Of a stretch of DNA of 54,850 nt, positions 34,426-42,020 are shown piece after piece. Both the position numbers and the translations under genes were made by a program. Within the stretch, counting starts at the first letter, position 1. Each line of letters begins with the position of its first letter. Source of the DNA: Halalkalibacillus halophilus DSM 18494 (lineage in GTDB: Bacteria; Bacillota; Bacilli; Bacillales; Alkalibacillaceae). The notes below the pieces were generated by a model, which was not told the DNA's origin, did not search any database, and saw nothing but the letters and a program-made list of their open reading frames with translations. The DNA lies in NCBI RefSeq assembly GCF_000423105.1, contig NZ_AUHI01000017.1, positions 1 to 54,850 on the forward strand, in the 5' to 3' direction.

Positions 34426-35061
34426 TCAGTATAATGGCACAATAATATAAACACCACATGTATAAATAGTAATCAAAGTCACTAATATAACTATATATAT
34501 GAATGATATTTTCATCTTATTTTCTTTATTGTCTCTCAGATAGAAACGCATCATTCCTAAAGAGCCTGCGAGATATACGACAAGAGATGATAAAAACAAT
34601 AACACACCTGCAAAGGCAAATAATTCGTAATTATTTATTAATGCGTGACCATTCGTAAATGATGCAACACCAAGAAAAAATAAGATAAGGGACTGCGTGA
34701 ACACATTCGTGTGGTCACTGAATACCTTGCTTAAACTATTCGGTACATTACTCGCTTTCTTATTGATTAAATAAATTAATAACATGTTGATCAGCAGTAA
34801 TGGCAAAGCATACACTGATACATTCATAATGAATAAGAAAATAATTAGTCCAAGCACTGATGCGAGTCCTATTTCATCAGTCGAAGCTGAAAAATTGATT
34901 TGCAAAACAATCATAACAAATACTGGAACTGTAATCGCTGTAAATATCACATTCCACAACCAAAAGACATAGGTGTTACTTCTAATATTAGACGTCGGCT
35001 TTACTATTATATTCAATAAATAAGTGAAGAAATTTATCCGTTTTTCAGAATTTTTCGTCAT
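34426..35061 (-). CDS. Hypothetical membrane protein
   Basis: A 211-residue protein with about five helices (near 30-52, 64-96, 118-136, 142-165, 183-208). AAGGGG lies 6 nt before ATG 35061. The NSLSKVFSDHTNVFTQSLIL segment and short cytosolic N terminus (TKNSEKRINFFTYLLN) suggest a Yip1- or DUF-type membrane protein, but I cannot assign a family. It follows the smaller membrane gene by 56 nt, same strand, and both lie between att-like copies C and D. Confidence 0.7.
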   Translation of the reverse strand: MTKNSEKRINFFTYLLNIIVKPTSNIRSNTYVFWLWNVIFTAITVPVFVMIVLQINFSASTDEIGLASVLGLIIFLFIMNVSVYALPLLLINMLLIYLINKKASNVPNSLSKVFSDHTNVFTQSLILFFLGVASFTNGHALINNYELFAFAGVLLFLSSLVVYLAGSLGMMRFYLRDNKENKMKISFIYIVILVTLITIYTCGVYIIVPLY

Positions 35062-35117
35062 ATAATCCCCTTGAATTTTATGTCATCAAGTAATTACTCA
35101 TATATCATCTATAACCA

Positions 35118-35396
35118 CTATCCCCTACTTTTTTGTTTCATTATGAACCCAATAATAATCATGATCACCCCGGATGGAATGACCGCTACAGCACTGGATA
35201 GTGATACCAGAGCAATATCCTCTCTCAATACTGAACCTCTGGCAAAACCACCTGAAAACGAGATATTGATTGCTAAAATGAACAAGCCGCCCAGTATAAG
35301 TAAAGCGACACCGGAGTATATGATTTTCAACGGTTCAGATCGGTTGACGATTGCGTATATGATTGCAATAACCACAAGAAAGATTCCCAGTGCCAT
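35118..35396 (-). CDS. Small hypothetical membrane protein
   Basis: A 92-residue protein with three hydrophobic helices (about 3-15, 26-45, 62-88) and a basic tail (KQKSRG). AAGAGGTG picks ATG 35396 over the in-frame GTG 9 nt upstream. Probably cotranscribed with the 211-residue membrane protein. Family not recognised. Confidence 0.65.
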   Translation of the reverse strand: MALGIFLVVIAIIYAIVNRSEPLKIIYSGVALLILGGLFILAINISFSGGFARGSVLREDIALVSLSSAVAVIPSGVIMIIIGFIMKQKSRG

Positions 35397-35487
35397 TATC
35401 GTCACCTCTTTTTAATTGATATGTTATGTATCATATTTTAGTCACTTCAAGTATTATTAATTCGATATTATTTACCCTAAATGTTCC

Positions 35488-35613
35488 AAAATTAAAGTAT
35501 ATCATCTGAACCAATAAACCAACCGGTAATAATAAAAAATCCATAAAAAAACACTCCCTGGATTTTCCAGGGAGTATTTCAATATATAAGCATTTATTAA
35601 CGTTTTGAGAACT
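35488..35613 (-). terminator. rpsI terminator and att-like copy D
   Basis: On the minus strand ACTCCCTGGA, loop AAA, TCCAGGGAGT (35553-35575), then GTTTTTTTATGG ends the rplM-rpsI transcript. 35596-35613 is the rpsI 3' end itself (ATTAACGTTTTGAGAACT on the plus strand). The whole 126-bp stretch is repeated at 34283-34396. Confidence 0.85.
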
Positions 35614-35989
35614 GTGGTGCACGACGAGCGCCTTTAAGACCGTATTTCTTACGTTCTTTTTCACGAGCGTCACGCGTTAGGTATCCAGCGCGTTTTAGTG
35701 TTGCGCGGTATTCTGGGTCCGCTTCTAGTAATGCACGTGCAACGCCAAGGCGAATTGCACCAGCTTGACCAGTGAATCCTCCACCGTTTACGTTTACTAG
35801 GATATCGTAGTTACCTACGTTTTCAGTTGCTTCTAATGGTTGATTGATTACAAGACGTAGTGTCTCGTGTGGGAAGTATTGCTCTCCATCCACGTCGTTT
35901 ACAACGATTTTACCGTTACCAGGTACTAGTCGTACACGCGCTACAGAGCTTTTACGACGGCCTGTGCCGTAATATTGTACTTGTGCCAT
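35597..35989 (-). CDS. rpsI: 30S ribosomal protein S9
   Basis: 130 residues, full length. Begins AQVQYYGTGRRKSSVARVRL and ends GARRAPQFSKR, whose final Lys-Arg reaches the P-site tRNA in the ribosome. AGGAGGG-type site upstream; 21 nt after rplM. Its last codons are the sequence repeated at 16.05, 21.94 and 34.38 kb, so the accessory DNA appears to have entered here while preserving the S9 C terminus. Confidence 0.99.
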   Translation of the reverse strand: MAQVQYYGTGRRKSSVARVRLVPGNGKIVVNDVDGEQYFPHETLRLVINQPLEATENVGNYDILVNVNGGGFTGQAGAIRLGVARALLEADPEYRATLKRAGYLTRDAREKERKKYGLKGARRAPQFSKR

Positions 35990-36010
35990 GTGATTACCCT
36001 CCTTTTTCGA

Positions 36011-36448
36011 TTACCCGCGAAGTTCGTAAACTTCTGGTTGTTGTGCTTCATGCTTGTGGTCTGCACCGCGATAAACGTGAAGCTTCTTGCCCATTTTGTT
36101 TCCTAGACGGTTCTTAGGAAGCATACCTTTGATCGCTTGCTCTAGCATTTTTTCTGGGAATTTAGAACGCATTTCTTGTGCTGTACGCTCTTTTAGACCA
36201 CCTGGGTGGTTTGTGTGACGGTAATAAATTTTATCAGTCATTTTCTTTCCAGTTAATTCAATTTTATCAGCGTTGATGATGATGACATTGTCTCCAGTGT
36301 CAACATGTGGTGTGTAGCTTGGCTTATGCTTTCCACGAAGTAAAGTTGCTACTTCTGTAGATAAACGACCAAGAGTTTGACCTGCTGCGTCTACTACATA
36401 CCACTTACGCTCAACATTGCTTTCGTTTGCCATGAAAGTTGTGCGCAT
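36011..36448 (-). CDS. rplM: 50S ribosomal protein L13
   Basis: 145 residues, full length (RKWYVVDAAGQTLGRLSTEV; MLPKNRLGNKMGKKLHVYRG). GGAGGG lies 7 nt before ATG 36448. First gene of the rplM-rpsI pair, with its own promoter upstream. In B. subtilis it directly follows truA; here the pur operon and folD are in between. Confidence 0.99.
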   Translation of the reverse strand: MRTTFMANESNVERKWYVVDAAGQTLGRLSTEVATLLRGKHKPSYTPHVDTGDNVIIINADKIELTGKKMTDKIYYRHTNHPGGLKERTAQEMRSKFPEKMLEQAIKGMLPKNRLGNKMGKKLHVYRGADHKHEAQQPEVYELRG

Positions 36449-36460
36449 AGTGTTTCCCTC

Positions 36461-36535
36461 CTGTATTTTCCGAGTTCATTATAGTTTTATTTCTTCACGA
36501 ATAACTTTCCGGGGCTATTGCGTGGGAATAATAAA
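36461..36535 (-). promoter_or_regulatory. Candidate L13 leader RNA (rplM autoregulation)
   Basis: The minus strand between promoter and rplM ribosome site reads CACGCAATAGCCCCGG, a TTATT/AATAA hairpin and GAACTCGGAAAATACAGGAG. CCG...CGG closes a stem just before the ribosome site. This resembles the Firmicutes L13-leader family from memory; I could not align it to the model. Confidence 0.5.
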
Positions 36536-36577
36536 ATGCCATAGAATATATTATAATATCTATGGCATGGATGTCAA
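36536..36577 (-). promoter_or_regulatory. rplM promoter overlapping a 10-bp inverted repeat
   Basis: On the minus strand TTGACA (36572-36577), a 16-nt spacer and TATAAT (36550-36555) form a near-consensus sigma-A promoter. ATGCCATAGA (36559-36568 read on the minus strand) and TCTATGGCAT (36536-36545) flank the -10. The same hairpin, followed by TTTTATTATT, could terminate the folD transcript. Confidence 0.75.
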
Positions 36578-36604
36578 GCTTTATTGGTTGATTGCTGAAA
36601 AAAC

Positions 36605-37468
36605 TTATACATATTTATGGGCTGGGTTTATTAGTTTCTCTTTCGCCGCATAAACCGTGTTTCGAAGGAGTGTCGCAATCGTTACGGGACCAATTCCGCC
36701 TGGTACCGGAGTGATCGCGGAAGCTACTGGTTCACATGATTCGAATTCACAATCGCCAATGTTCCCTTCATTATACCCTGCATCTATGACCACTGCACCT
36801 TTTTTCAGCCAATCTCCTTTAACAAAATTTGGACGACCGACTGCTGCTACGACGATGTCTGCTTGCTTCACAATCGCTTCTAAATTTTCTGTTTTAGAGT
36901 GGCTAATCGTTACTGTTGCATTACGATTCAAAAGCATCATCGAAACTGGCTTCCCTAGGATCGGACTTCTTCCGATAACAACAGCATGCTTCCCTTCTAC
37001 GTCTATATTATAAAAGTCAATCACTTCTAGGATCGCAGCTGGTGTGCAACATGGATATGCCTGTAGCTGAAAGGCGGTCGAGCCAAATCCGTGACTTGTT
37101 ACACCATCAACATCCTTTGCAAGTGAGATCGCATCAAAAGCTTTTCGTTCATCGATTTGTTTCGGTACTGGATGTTGAAGTAAAATTCCATGGACTTCCT
37201 CATCCTCATTTAATTTCTTGATTTGCGAAAGAAGTTCTTCCGTCGTCGTTTCTTCTGGCAAATATAACCGTTCTGATTCCATCCCTAACTTATGACACGC
37301 GTTTGCTTTCATTTTGACATACGTGTGCGAAGATGGATTATCTCCTACTAAAATTGTCGTTAGCTTAGGTGTAATACCTTTTGCTTTCAACTCTTTGATC
37401 GTACCTTCTAAAGCTTCTTTCATAGAGCGTGCTACCGCTTTTCCGTCTAAAAGTAATGTTTCATCCAT
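36605..37468 (-). CDS. folD: FolD, methylene-THF dehydrogenase / methenyl-THF cyclohydrolase
   Basis: 287 residues, normal length. Substrate-site YVKMKANACHKLGM (Tyr and catalytic Lys), LLQHPVPKQ, DVDGVTSHG, the NADP-binding VVIGRSPILGKPVSMML and C-terminal PVPGGIGPVTIATLLRNT. It interconverts 5,10-methylene- and 10-formyl-THF, the one-carbon donor for PurN and PurH encoded just upstream. TAGGAGG lies about 10 nt before the ATG. It sits after purD with a ZTP riboswitch in the gap. In B. subtilis folD is at another locus. Confidence 0.97.
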   Translation of the reverse strand: MDETLLLDGKAVARSMKEALEGTIKELKAKGITPKLTTILVGDNPSSHTYVKMKANACHKLGMESERLYLPEETTTEELLSQIKKLNEDEEVHGILLQHPVPKQIDERKAFDAISLAKDVDGVTSHGFGSTAFQLQAYPCCTPAAILEVIDFYNIDVEGKHAVVIGRSPILGKPVSMMLLNRNATVTISHSKTENLEAIVKQADIVVAAVGRPNFVKGDWLKKGAVVIDAGYNEGNIGDCEFESCEPVASAITPVPGGIGPVTIATLLRNTVYAAKEKLINPAHKYV

Positions 37469-37505
37469 TTACAGGACCTCCTATAGAATAAAGGAATTTT
37501 TCCCC

Positions 37506-37580
37506 TGCCCAGACGACCGACATGAATCGCATACAGCTCCACTGTGGTAATCTCCACTCTTGTCGTCAGTTACTGTATGC
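37506..37580 (-). promoter_or_regulatory. ZTP (pfl) riboswitch before folD
   Basis: On the minus strand P1 GCATACAG (37573-37580) pairs with CTGTATGC (37529-37536). It encloses AACTGACGAC, a GTGG/CCAC hairpin (P2) and AGTGGAGC, matching the pfl consensus layout. A 3' domain ends GTCGTCTGGGCA. The class pseudoknot (consensus CTGGCG with CGCCTGGGC) is present with covariation: GACGAC (37562-37567) pairs with GTCGTC (37512-37517). It begins 8 nt after the purD stop. The class senses ZTP, which rises when 10-formyl-THF is short. No strong terminator follows, so translational control is possible. Confidence 0.87.
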
Positions 37581-37588
37581 AAGTCTTT

Positions 37589-38854
37589 CTAATGATAATA
37601 ACGAACAGCTTTTGATGCAATATCTTTACGATAAAATAAATGTTCTGTAGAAATTTTACTTACTTGATCATAGGCTTGTTTGATCGCATCCTCAAGTCTT
37701 TGTTCCTTCGAAGCTACTAAAAGCACTCTTCCCCCATTGGTAAGCCATTGATCCTTTTTACAAACCGTCCCGGCGTGAAAGACGAGCGCTTCCTCACTAA
37801 CATTCTCTAGTCCGTGGATAGGCTTAAACTTCTCATACTCTCCAGGGTAGCCTTTCGACGCAAGTACTACTCCTACAACCGCCTCATCAGACCAAACTAA
37901 ATCAACCGGTTCTTCGTGGAGGACATTCATGATCACTTCTACTAAATCACTTTCTAATCTTGGCAAAACAACCTGTGCTTCAGGGTCTCCGAAACGTGCA
38001 TTAAATTCAATCACTTTCGGCCCTTCTTCTGTTGCGATCAACCCTGCATACAATATCCCTGAAAAAGATCGCCCTTCTTTTACAAGTGCTCGTGCTGTTG
38101 GTTTTAAAATATGGTGAAGTGCCTGATGGAAAATTCGTTTAGAAATCTGAGGCACAGGAGAATATGCACCCATTCCACCCGTATTCGGCCCAAAGTCATC
38201 ATCAAACGCTCGCTTATGATCTTGAGAAAGGACCATTGGATAAACGGTATCCCCATGTACGAAGGCCATTAAGGAAAACTCTTCTCCTTCTAAAAACTCC
38301 TCAATCACAATTCGTTCTCCTGCTTTTCCAAACTGTTGGTCATCTAGCATATATTCGATTGCAGCAAAGGCTTCTTCTTTTGTTTCCGCTACTGTTACAC
38401 CTTTCCCTGCTGCTAACCCGTCTGCTTTAATGACAATCGGGGCACCTTTTTCCATCACATATGCTTTCGCTTGTTCGACGTCTTCAAACACTTGAGCTTC
38501 AGCTGTTGGGATGTGGTAGTCCTTCATTAATTGCTTGGCATATTGCTTACTTCCTTCAATAATGGCAGCACTTTGATTTGGTCCAAAGACTCGAATGCCC
38601 TTATCTTCTAGTGCATCAACCAACCCATCCATCAACGGAGCTTCTGGGCCAACAATCACAAGATCAATTTGATTCGATTTGACGAAATTTACAATGGCTT
38701 GATGTTGGTCTTCTTTTATATCTACAAGGGTTGCTACTTTAGCCATGCCATCGTTTCCTGGTGCAACATACACACGATGTGCCCGCGGGCTTTCACTAAC
38801 TTTCCAAGCGAGCACATGTTCTCGACCACCTCGTCCGACAATCAAAATGTTCAT
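37589..38854 (-). CDS. purD: PurD, phosphoribosylamine-glycine ligase
   Basis: A 421-residue ATP-grasp enzyme: NILIVGRGGREHVLAWKV at the N terminus, IKADGLAAGKGVTVA in the ATP-binding domain, FNARFGDPEAQVVLPRL near the metal site. ATG 38854 with GGGG 6 nt upstream is preferred over the GTG four codons earlier. Joins glycine to phosphoribosylamine, step 2 of IMP synthesis. Last classical pur gene; the ZTP riboswitch and folD follow. Confidence 0.98.
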   Translation of the reverse strand: MNILIVGRGGREHVLAWKVSESPRAHRVYVAPGNDGMAKVATLVDIKEDQHQAIVNFVKSNQIDLVIVGPEAPLMDGLVDALEDKGIRVFGPNQSAAIIEGSKQYAKQLMKDYHIPTAEAQVFEDVEQAKAYVMEKGAPIVIKADGLAAGKGVTVAETKEEAFAAIEYMLDDQQFGKAGERIVIEEFLEGEEFSLMAFVHGDTVYPMVLSQDHKRAFDDDFGPNTGGMGAYSPVPQISKRIFHQALHHILKPTARALVKEGRSFSGILYAGLIATEEGPKVIEFNARFGDPEAQVVLPRLESDLVEVIMNVLHEEPVDLVWSDEAVVGVVLASKGYPGEYEKFKPIHGLENVSEEALVFHAGTVCKKDQWLTNGGRVLLVASKEQRLEDAIKQAYDQVSKISTEHLFYRKDIASKAVRYYH

Positions 38855-38878
38855 CCGTATCCCCACTTTCTCCCCAAA

Positions 38879-40411
38879 TTAATGTTTAAAGTGACGCATG
38901 CCTGTGAAAACCATTGCTATTCCATATTCGTCACACTTTTTGATGGAATCTTCATCGCGGATCGAGCCACCAGGCTGAATAATCGCTTTGATACCTGCCT
39001 GATGCGCCGCTTCTACCGTATCATCCATCGGGAAGAAAGCATCTGATGCCATCACACCACCTTGAGCTTTCTCTCCAGCTTGCTCGATCGCAATTTTTGC
39101 TGCACCGACGCGATTCATCTGTCCTGCACCGACACCGATCGTCTTTTGATCTTTCGCAAGTAAAATCGCGTTTGATTTCACATGCTTCACTATTTGCCAA
39201 GCAAACTTCAAATCTTTCATTTCTTGAGTAGAAGGTTCACGAGTGGTAGCGACAGTTAACTCCACGTCTGATAGTGGAAACTGATCCTCGTCTTGGATTA
39301 ATACACCACCGTTTACTGTGTGTAGTTTCTCTTCTTGATTCCCTTGATGAATAGGCACTTCTAATAACCGTATATTCTTTTTCTGCATTAATATTTCTTT
39401 TGCTTGCTCTGAAAAGCTCGGGGCGATAACGATTTCTAGAAAAATTTCACGAAGCTTTTCTGCTACATCTGTATCTATTTCTCGATTCACTGCTACAATA
39501 CCACCAAAGATTGAAACGGGATCAGCTTCATACGCACGTTCATATGCCTCTAAAGCCGATTCACCAACCCCAACGCCACAAGGGTTCGTATGCTTCACTG
39601 CTACAGCTGCTGGCTGGTCAAATTCTTTCACAATCGCTAAAGCTGCATCGCCATCTTGAATATTATTATAAGATAAAGCCTTTCCATGTAACTGGTGTGC
39701 TTGCGCTAATGATGACTCATTTGCAAACGCTGAACGATAAAAGGCTGCACTTTGATGCGGATTCTCGCCATAGCGTAGCGTTTCTTGGTGTTCAAAAGTA
39801 AATGTTCTCGTTTCAGGGTATTTCTCTTCCGCTTGTTCTGTTAAGTAATTAGCTACTAAAGCGTCATAATGTGCTGTATGACGAAATACTTTTGCTGCTA
39901 AACGTTTCTGCAATTCTTTCGAGGACGCCCCGGACTTTAACGTATTCTTCAATTCATCGTAGTCTTTCGGGTCGACAACGACGGTTACATCGTTATGATT
40001 TTTCGCAGCTGCCCTTAACATTGCCGGGCCACCAATATCGATGTTTTCTATTGCATCATCAAAAGCTACATCAGGCTTTGAGATTGTTTCTTTAAAGGGA
40101 TACAGATTAACAATTACATAATCAATCAAGTGGATGTCGTTTTCCTGAAGCGCCTCCATATGAGCTGACTCCTCTCGTTTCGCTAAAAGACCTGCATGCA
40201 CATTCGGATGAAGTGTTTTCACACGTCCGTCTAGGATTTCAGGAAAATGAGTGACGTCAGAAACAGAAAGGACTTCGATTCCAGCTTCTTCGATTGCCTT
40301 TTTCGTCCCACCTGTTGAAATAATCTCGACTCCCGCTTCTTGAAATGCTTTAGCAAGTTCTACAATCCCTGTTTTATCTGAAACACTGATTAATGCTCGT
40401 TTATTGGTCAT
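38879..40411 (-). CDS. purH: PurH, AICAR transformylase / IMP cyclohydrolase
   Basis: About 510 residues. N-terminal cyclohydrolase (MGS-like) domain: ALISVSDKTGIVELAKAF and ISTGGTKKAIEEAG. C-terminal transformylase: AVKHTNPCGVGVGES with the catalytic Lys-His, and FPMDDTVEAAHQAGIKAI. ATG 40411 is preferred over the GTG three codons earlier. Catalyses the last two steps to IMP, using 10-formyl-THF on AICAR, the monophosphate ZMP. Stalling here leads to ZTP, the ligand of the riboswitch downstream. Confidence 0.98.
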   Translation of the reverse strand: MTNKRALISVSDKTGIVELAKAFQEAGVEIISTGGTKKAIEEAGIEVLSVSDVTHFPEILDGRVKTLHPNVHAGLLAKREESAHMEALQENDIHLIDYVIVNLYPFKETISKPDVAFDDAIENIDIGGPAMLRAAAKNHNDVTVVVDPKDYDELKNTLKSGASSKELQKRLAAKVFRHTAHYDALVANYLTEQAEEKYPETRTFTFEHQETLRYGENPHQSAAFYRSAFANESSLAQAHQLHGKALSYNNIQDGDAALAIVKEFDQPAAVAVKHTNPCGVGVGESALEAYERAYEADPVSIFGGIVAVNREIDTDVAEKLREIFLEIVIAPSFSEQAKEILMQKKNIRLLEVPIHQGNQEEKLHTVNGGVLIQDEDQFPLSDVELTVATTREPSTQEMKDLKFAWQIVKHVKSNAILLAKDQKTIGVGAGQMNRVGAAKIAIEQAGEKAQGGVMASDAFFPMDDTVEAAHQAGIKAIIQPGGSIRDEDSIKKCDEYGIAMVFTGMRHFKH

Positions 40412-40982
40412 GCTGCTCACCCTTTCTAATCACATCTGCTAATGTCTGTGGATATAGTTGATGCTCGATTCGCTGAATTTTTTCTTGTAAGGAGGACACG
40501 GTTTCCCCAGGTACAATTTCTACACTTTCTTGTGTAATCACGGGCCCTGTATCCATCCCTTCATCAATAATATGTACCGTTGCGCCTGTCTGTTTCTCTC
40601 CTGCATCAAGGGCCTGCTCGATTGCGTTTTTCCCAGGGAATTTCGGTAGTAAGGAAGGGTGCAGATTTAACATGCGATTGGCATAGGCTTCTAATAATGT
40701 TGGCCCTACTAGTCGCATATAACCTGCAAGTGCCACCCAGTCCACTTCATACTCGGACAGGACGCTTTTTATAGCTAACTCATATTCCCGCTTCGATTCA
40801 TAATCGCGAATGGAGAAGACGTGCACAGGTATGTTGAACGCTTCTGCTCGTTTAATCGCATAGGCATCTTGCCGATCACAAATTAACACGACTACTTGAT
40901 ATACTTGATAGCTTTCTTCTGCTTCTTTGATTGCTTGAAAATTGGAGCCTGACCCAGATGCAAACACTGCAACACGTTTCAT
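40401..40982 (-). CDS. purN: PurN, GAR transformylase
   Basis: 193 residues: VAVFASGSGSNFQAI (phosphate-binding loop), LAGYMRLVGP, HPSLLPKFPG with catalytic His, and HIIDEGMDTGPVI with catalytic Asp. Transfers formyl from 10-formyl-THF to GAR. It abuts purM (1 nt apart) and overlaps the purH start by about 11 nt, so it is translationally coupled within the operon. Confidence 0.98.
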   Translation of the reverse strand: MKRVAVFASGSGSNFQAIKEAEESYQVYQVVVLICDRQDAYAIKRAEAFNIPVHVFSIRDYESKREYELAIKSVLSEYEVDWVALAGYMRLVGPTLLEAYANRMLNLHPSLLPKFPGKNAIEQALDAGEKQTGATVHIIDEGMDTGPVITQESVEIVPGETVSSLQEKIQRIEHQLYPQTLADVIRKGEQHDQ

Positions 40983-42020
40983 TTATTCTTCTCCTTTAAT
41001 AAGCGATAACTCTCCAGATTGATTGACTTCTCCAATCAAGACAGCCGCTTCTCCTAGCTCTTCTAACGTTTTGACCGCTAACTCTGCTTCTTGAGGCGAT
41101 ACGGCAATTACCATACCAATTCCCATATTAAATACTTGATACATATCTTCATCTGTTAGTTGTCCATGTTCATGAATGAAGTCAAAAATAGCTGGTGTCT
41201 CGATTAAACTTACATTAACAGTCGCACCCAATCCATTCGTTAGCATACGAGGGATATTTTCATAGAATCCTCCGCCTGTTATATGGGCAATGCTTTTCAT
41301 CTTAACGACTTGCTTTAAAGCAGTAATTTGTTTGGCGTAAATGCGAGTAGGTGTTAAGAGAATTTCTCCAAGTGGCAGTTGAAAAGGTTCATAGACTTTT
41401 GCCAAATCTAATTGGTGATCGTCTAATAAAACTTTTCTAACAAGTGAGAAACCATTGCTGTGAATACCACTAGAAGGAAGTCCGATTAAGACATCTCCGT
41501 TTGCTAGATCTGCTCCGGTAATGAGATCTGCTTTTTCACTTGCTCCGACTGAAAATCCTGCCAAATCATACTCGTCCGCGTCATAGATACCAGGCATCTC
41601 AGCTGTTTCTCCCCCGATTAGCGCACAGCCCGCTTGTTCACAACCATCTGCTACACCTTTGACAATTGCTTCAATCTTTTCAGGGTCTGCTTTCCCTACC
41701 GCTAGATAATCAAGGAAATATAGCGGGTCTGCACCTTGTGCAACAATATCATTCACACACATCGCCACCGCGTCTATTCCGATCGTATCATGTTTGTTCA
41801 TAGAGAAGGCTAGTTTAATCTTTGTACCAACCCCATCTGTCCCGCTTACAAGCACGGGCTGATGGTAGTTTAACTCAGATAAATCAAACATGCCGCCAAA
41901 CCCACCAAGTGCACCCATCACTCCGGTACGTTCGGTGCGTTTCACATGAGATTTCATCCGCTCTACTGCATCATAACCGGCTTCTATATTTACACCCGCT
42001 TGCTTATACGCTTTTGACAT
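40983..42020 (-). CDS. purM: PurM, AIR synthetase
   Basis: 345 residues: NIEAGYDAVERMKSHVKRT, PVLVSGTDGVGTKIKLAF (ATP-binding signature), GGETAEMPGIY and THITGGGFYENIPRML-like ITGGGFYENIPR. Forms AIR from FGAM. Start overlaps the purF stop by one base. Normal length and motifs. Confidence 0.98.
   Translation of the reverse strand: MSKAYKQAGVNIEAGYDAVERMKSHVKRTERTGVMGALGGFGGMFDLSELNYHQPVLVSGTDGVGTKIKLAFSMNKHDTIGIDAVAMCVNDIVAQGADPLYFLDYLAVGKADPEKIEAIVKGVADGCEQAGCALIGGETAEMPGIYDADEYDLAGFSVGASEKADLITGADLANGDVLIGLPSSGIHSNGFSLVRKVLLDDHQLDLAKVYEPFQLPLGEILLTPTRIYAKQITALKQVVKMKSIAHITGGGFYENIPRMLTNGLGATVNVSLIETPAIFDFIHEHGQLTDEDMYQVFNMGIGMVIAVSPQEAELAVKTLEELGEAAVLIGEVNQSGELSLIKGEE

Noticed and set aside
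35431..35544. Small hydrophobic peptide (MDFLLLPVGLLVQMIYF) downstream of rpsI as a possible type I toxin
   Set aside because: Its ATG lies in the terminator T run, it has no ribosome site, and the matching copy at 34.3 kb does not keep the frame from the same ATG.
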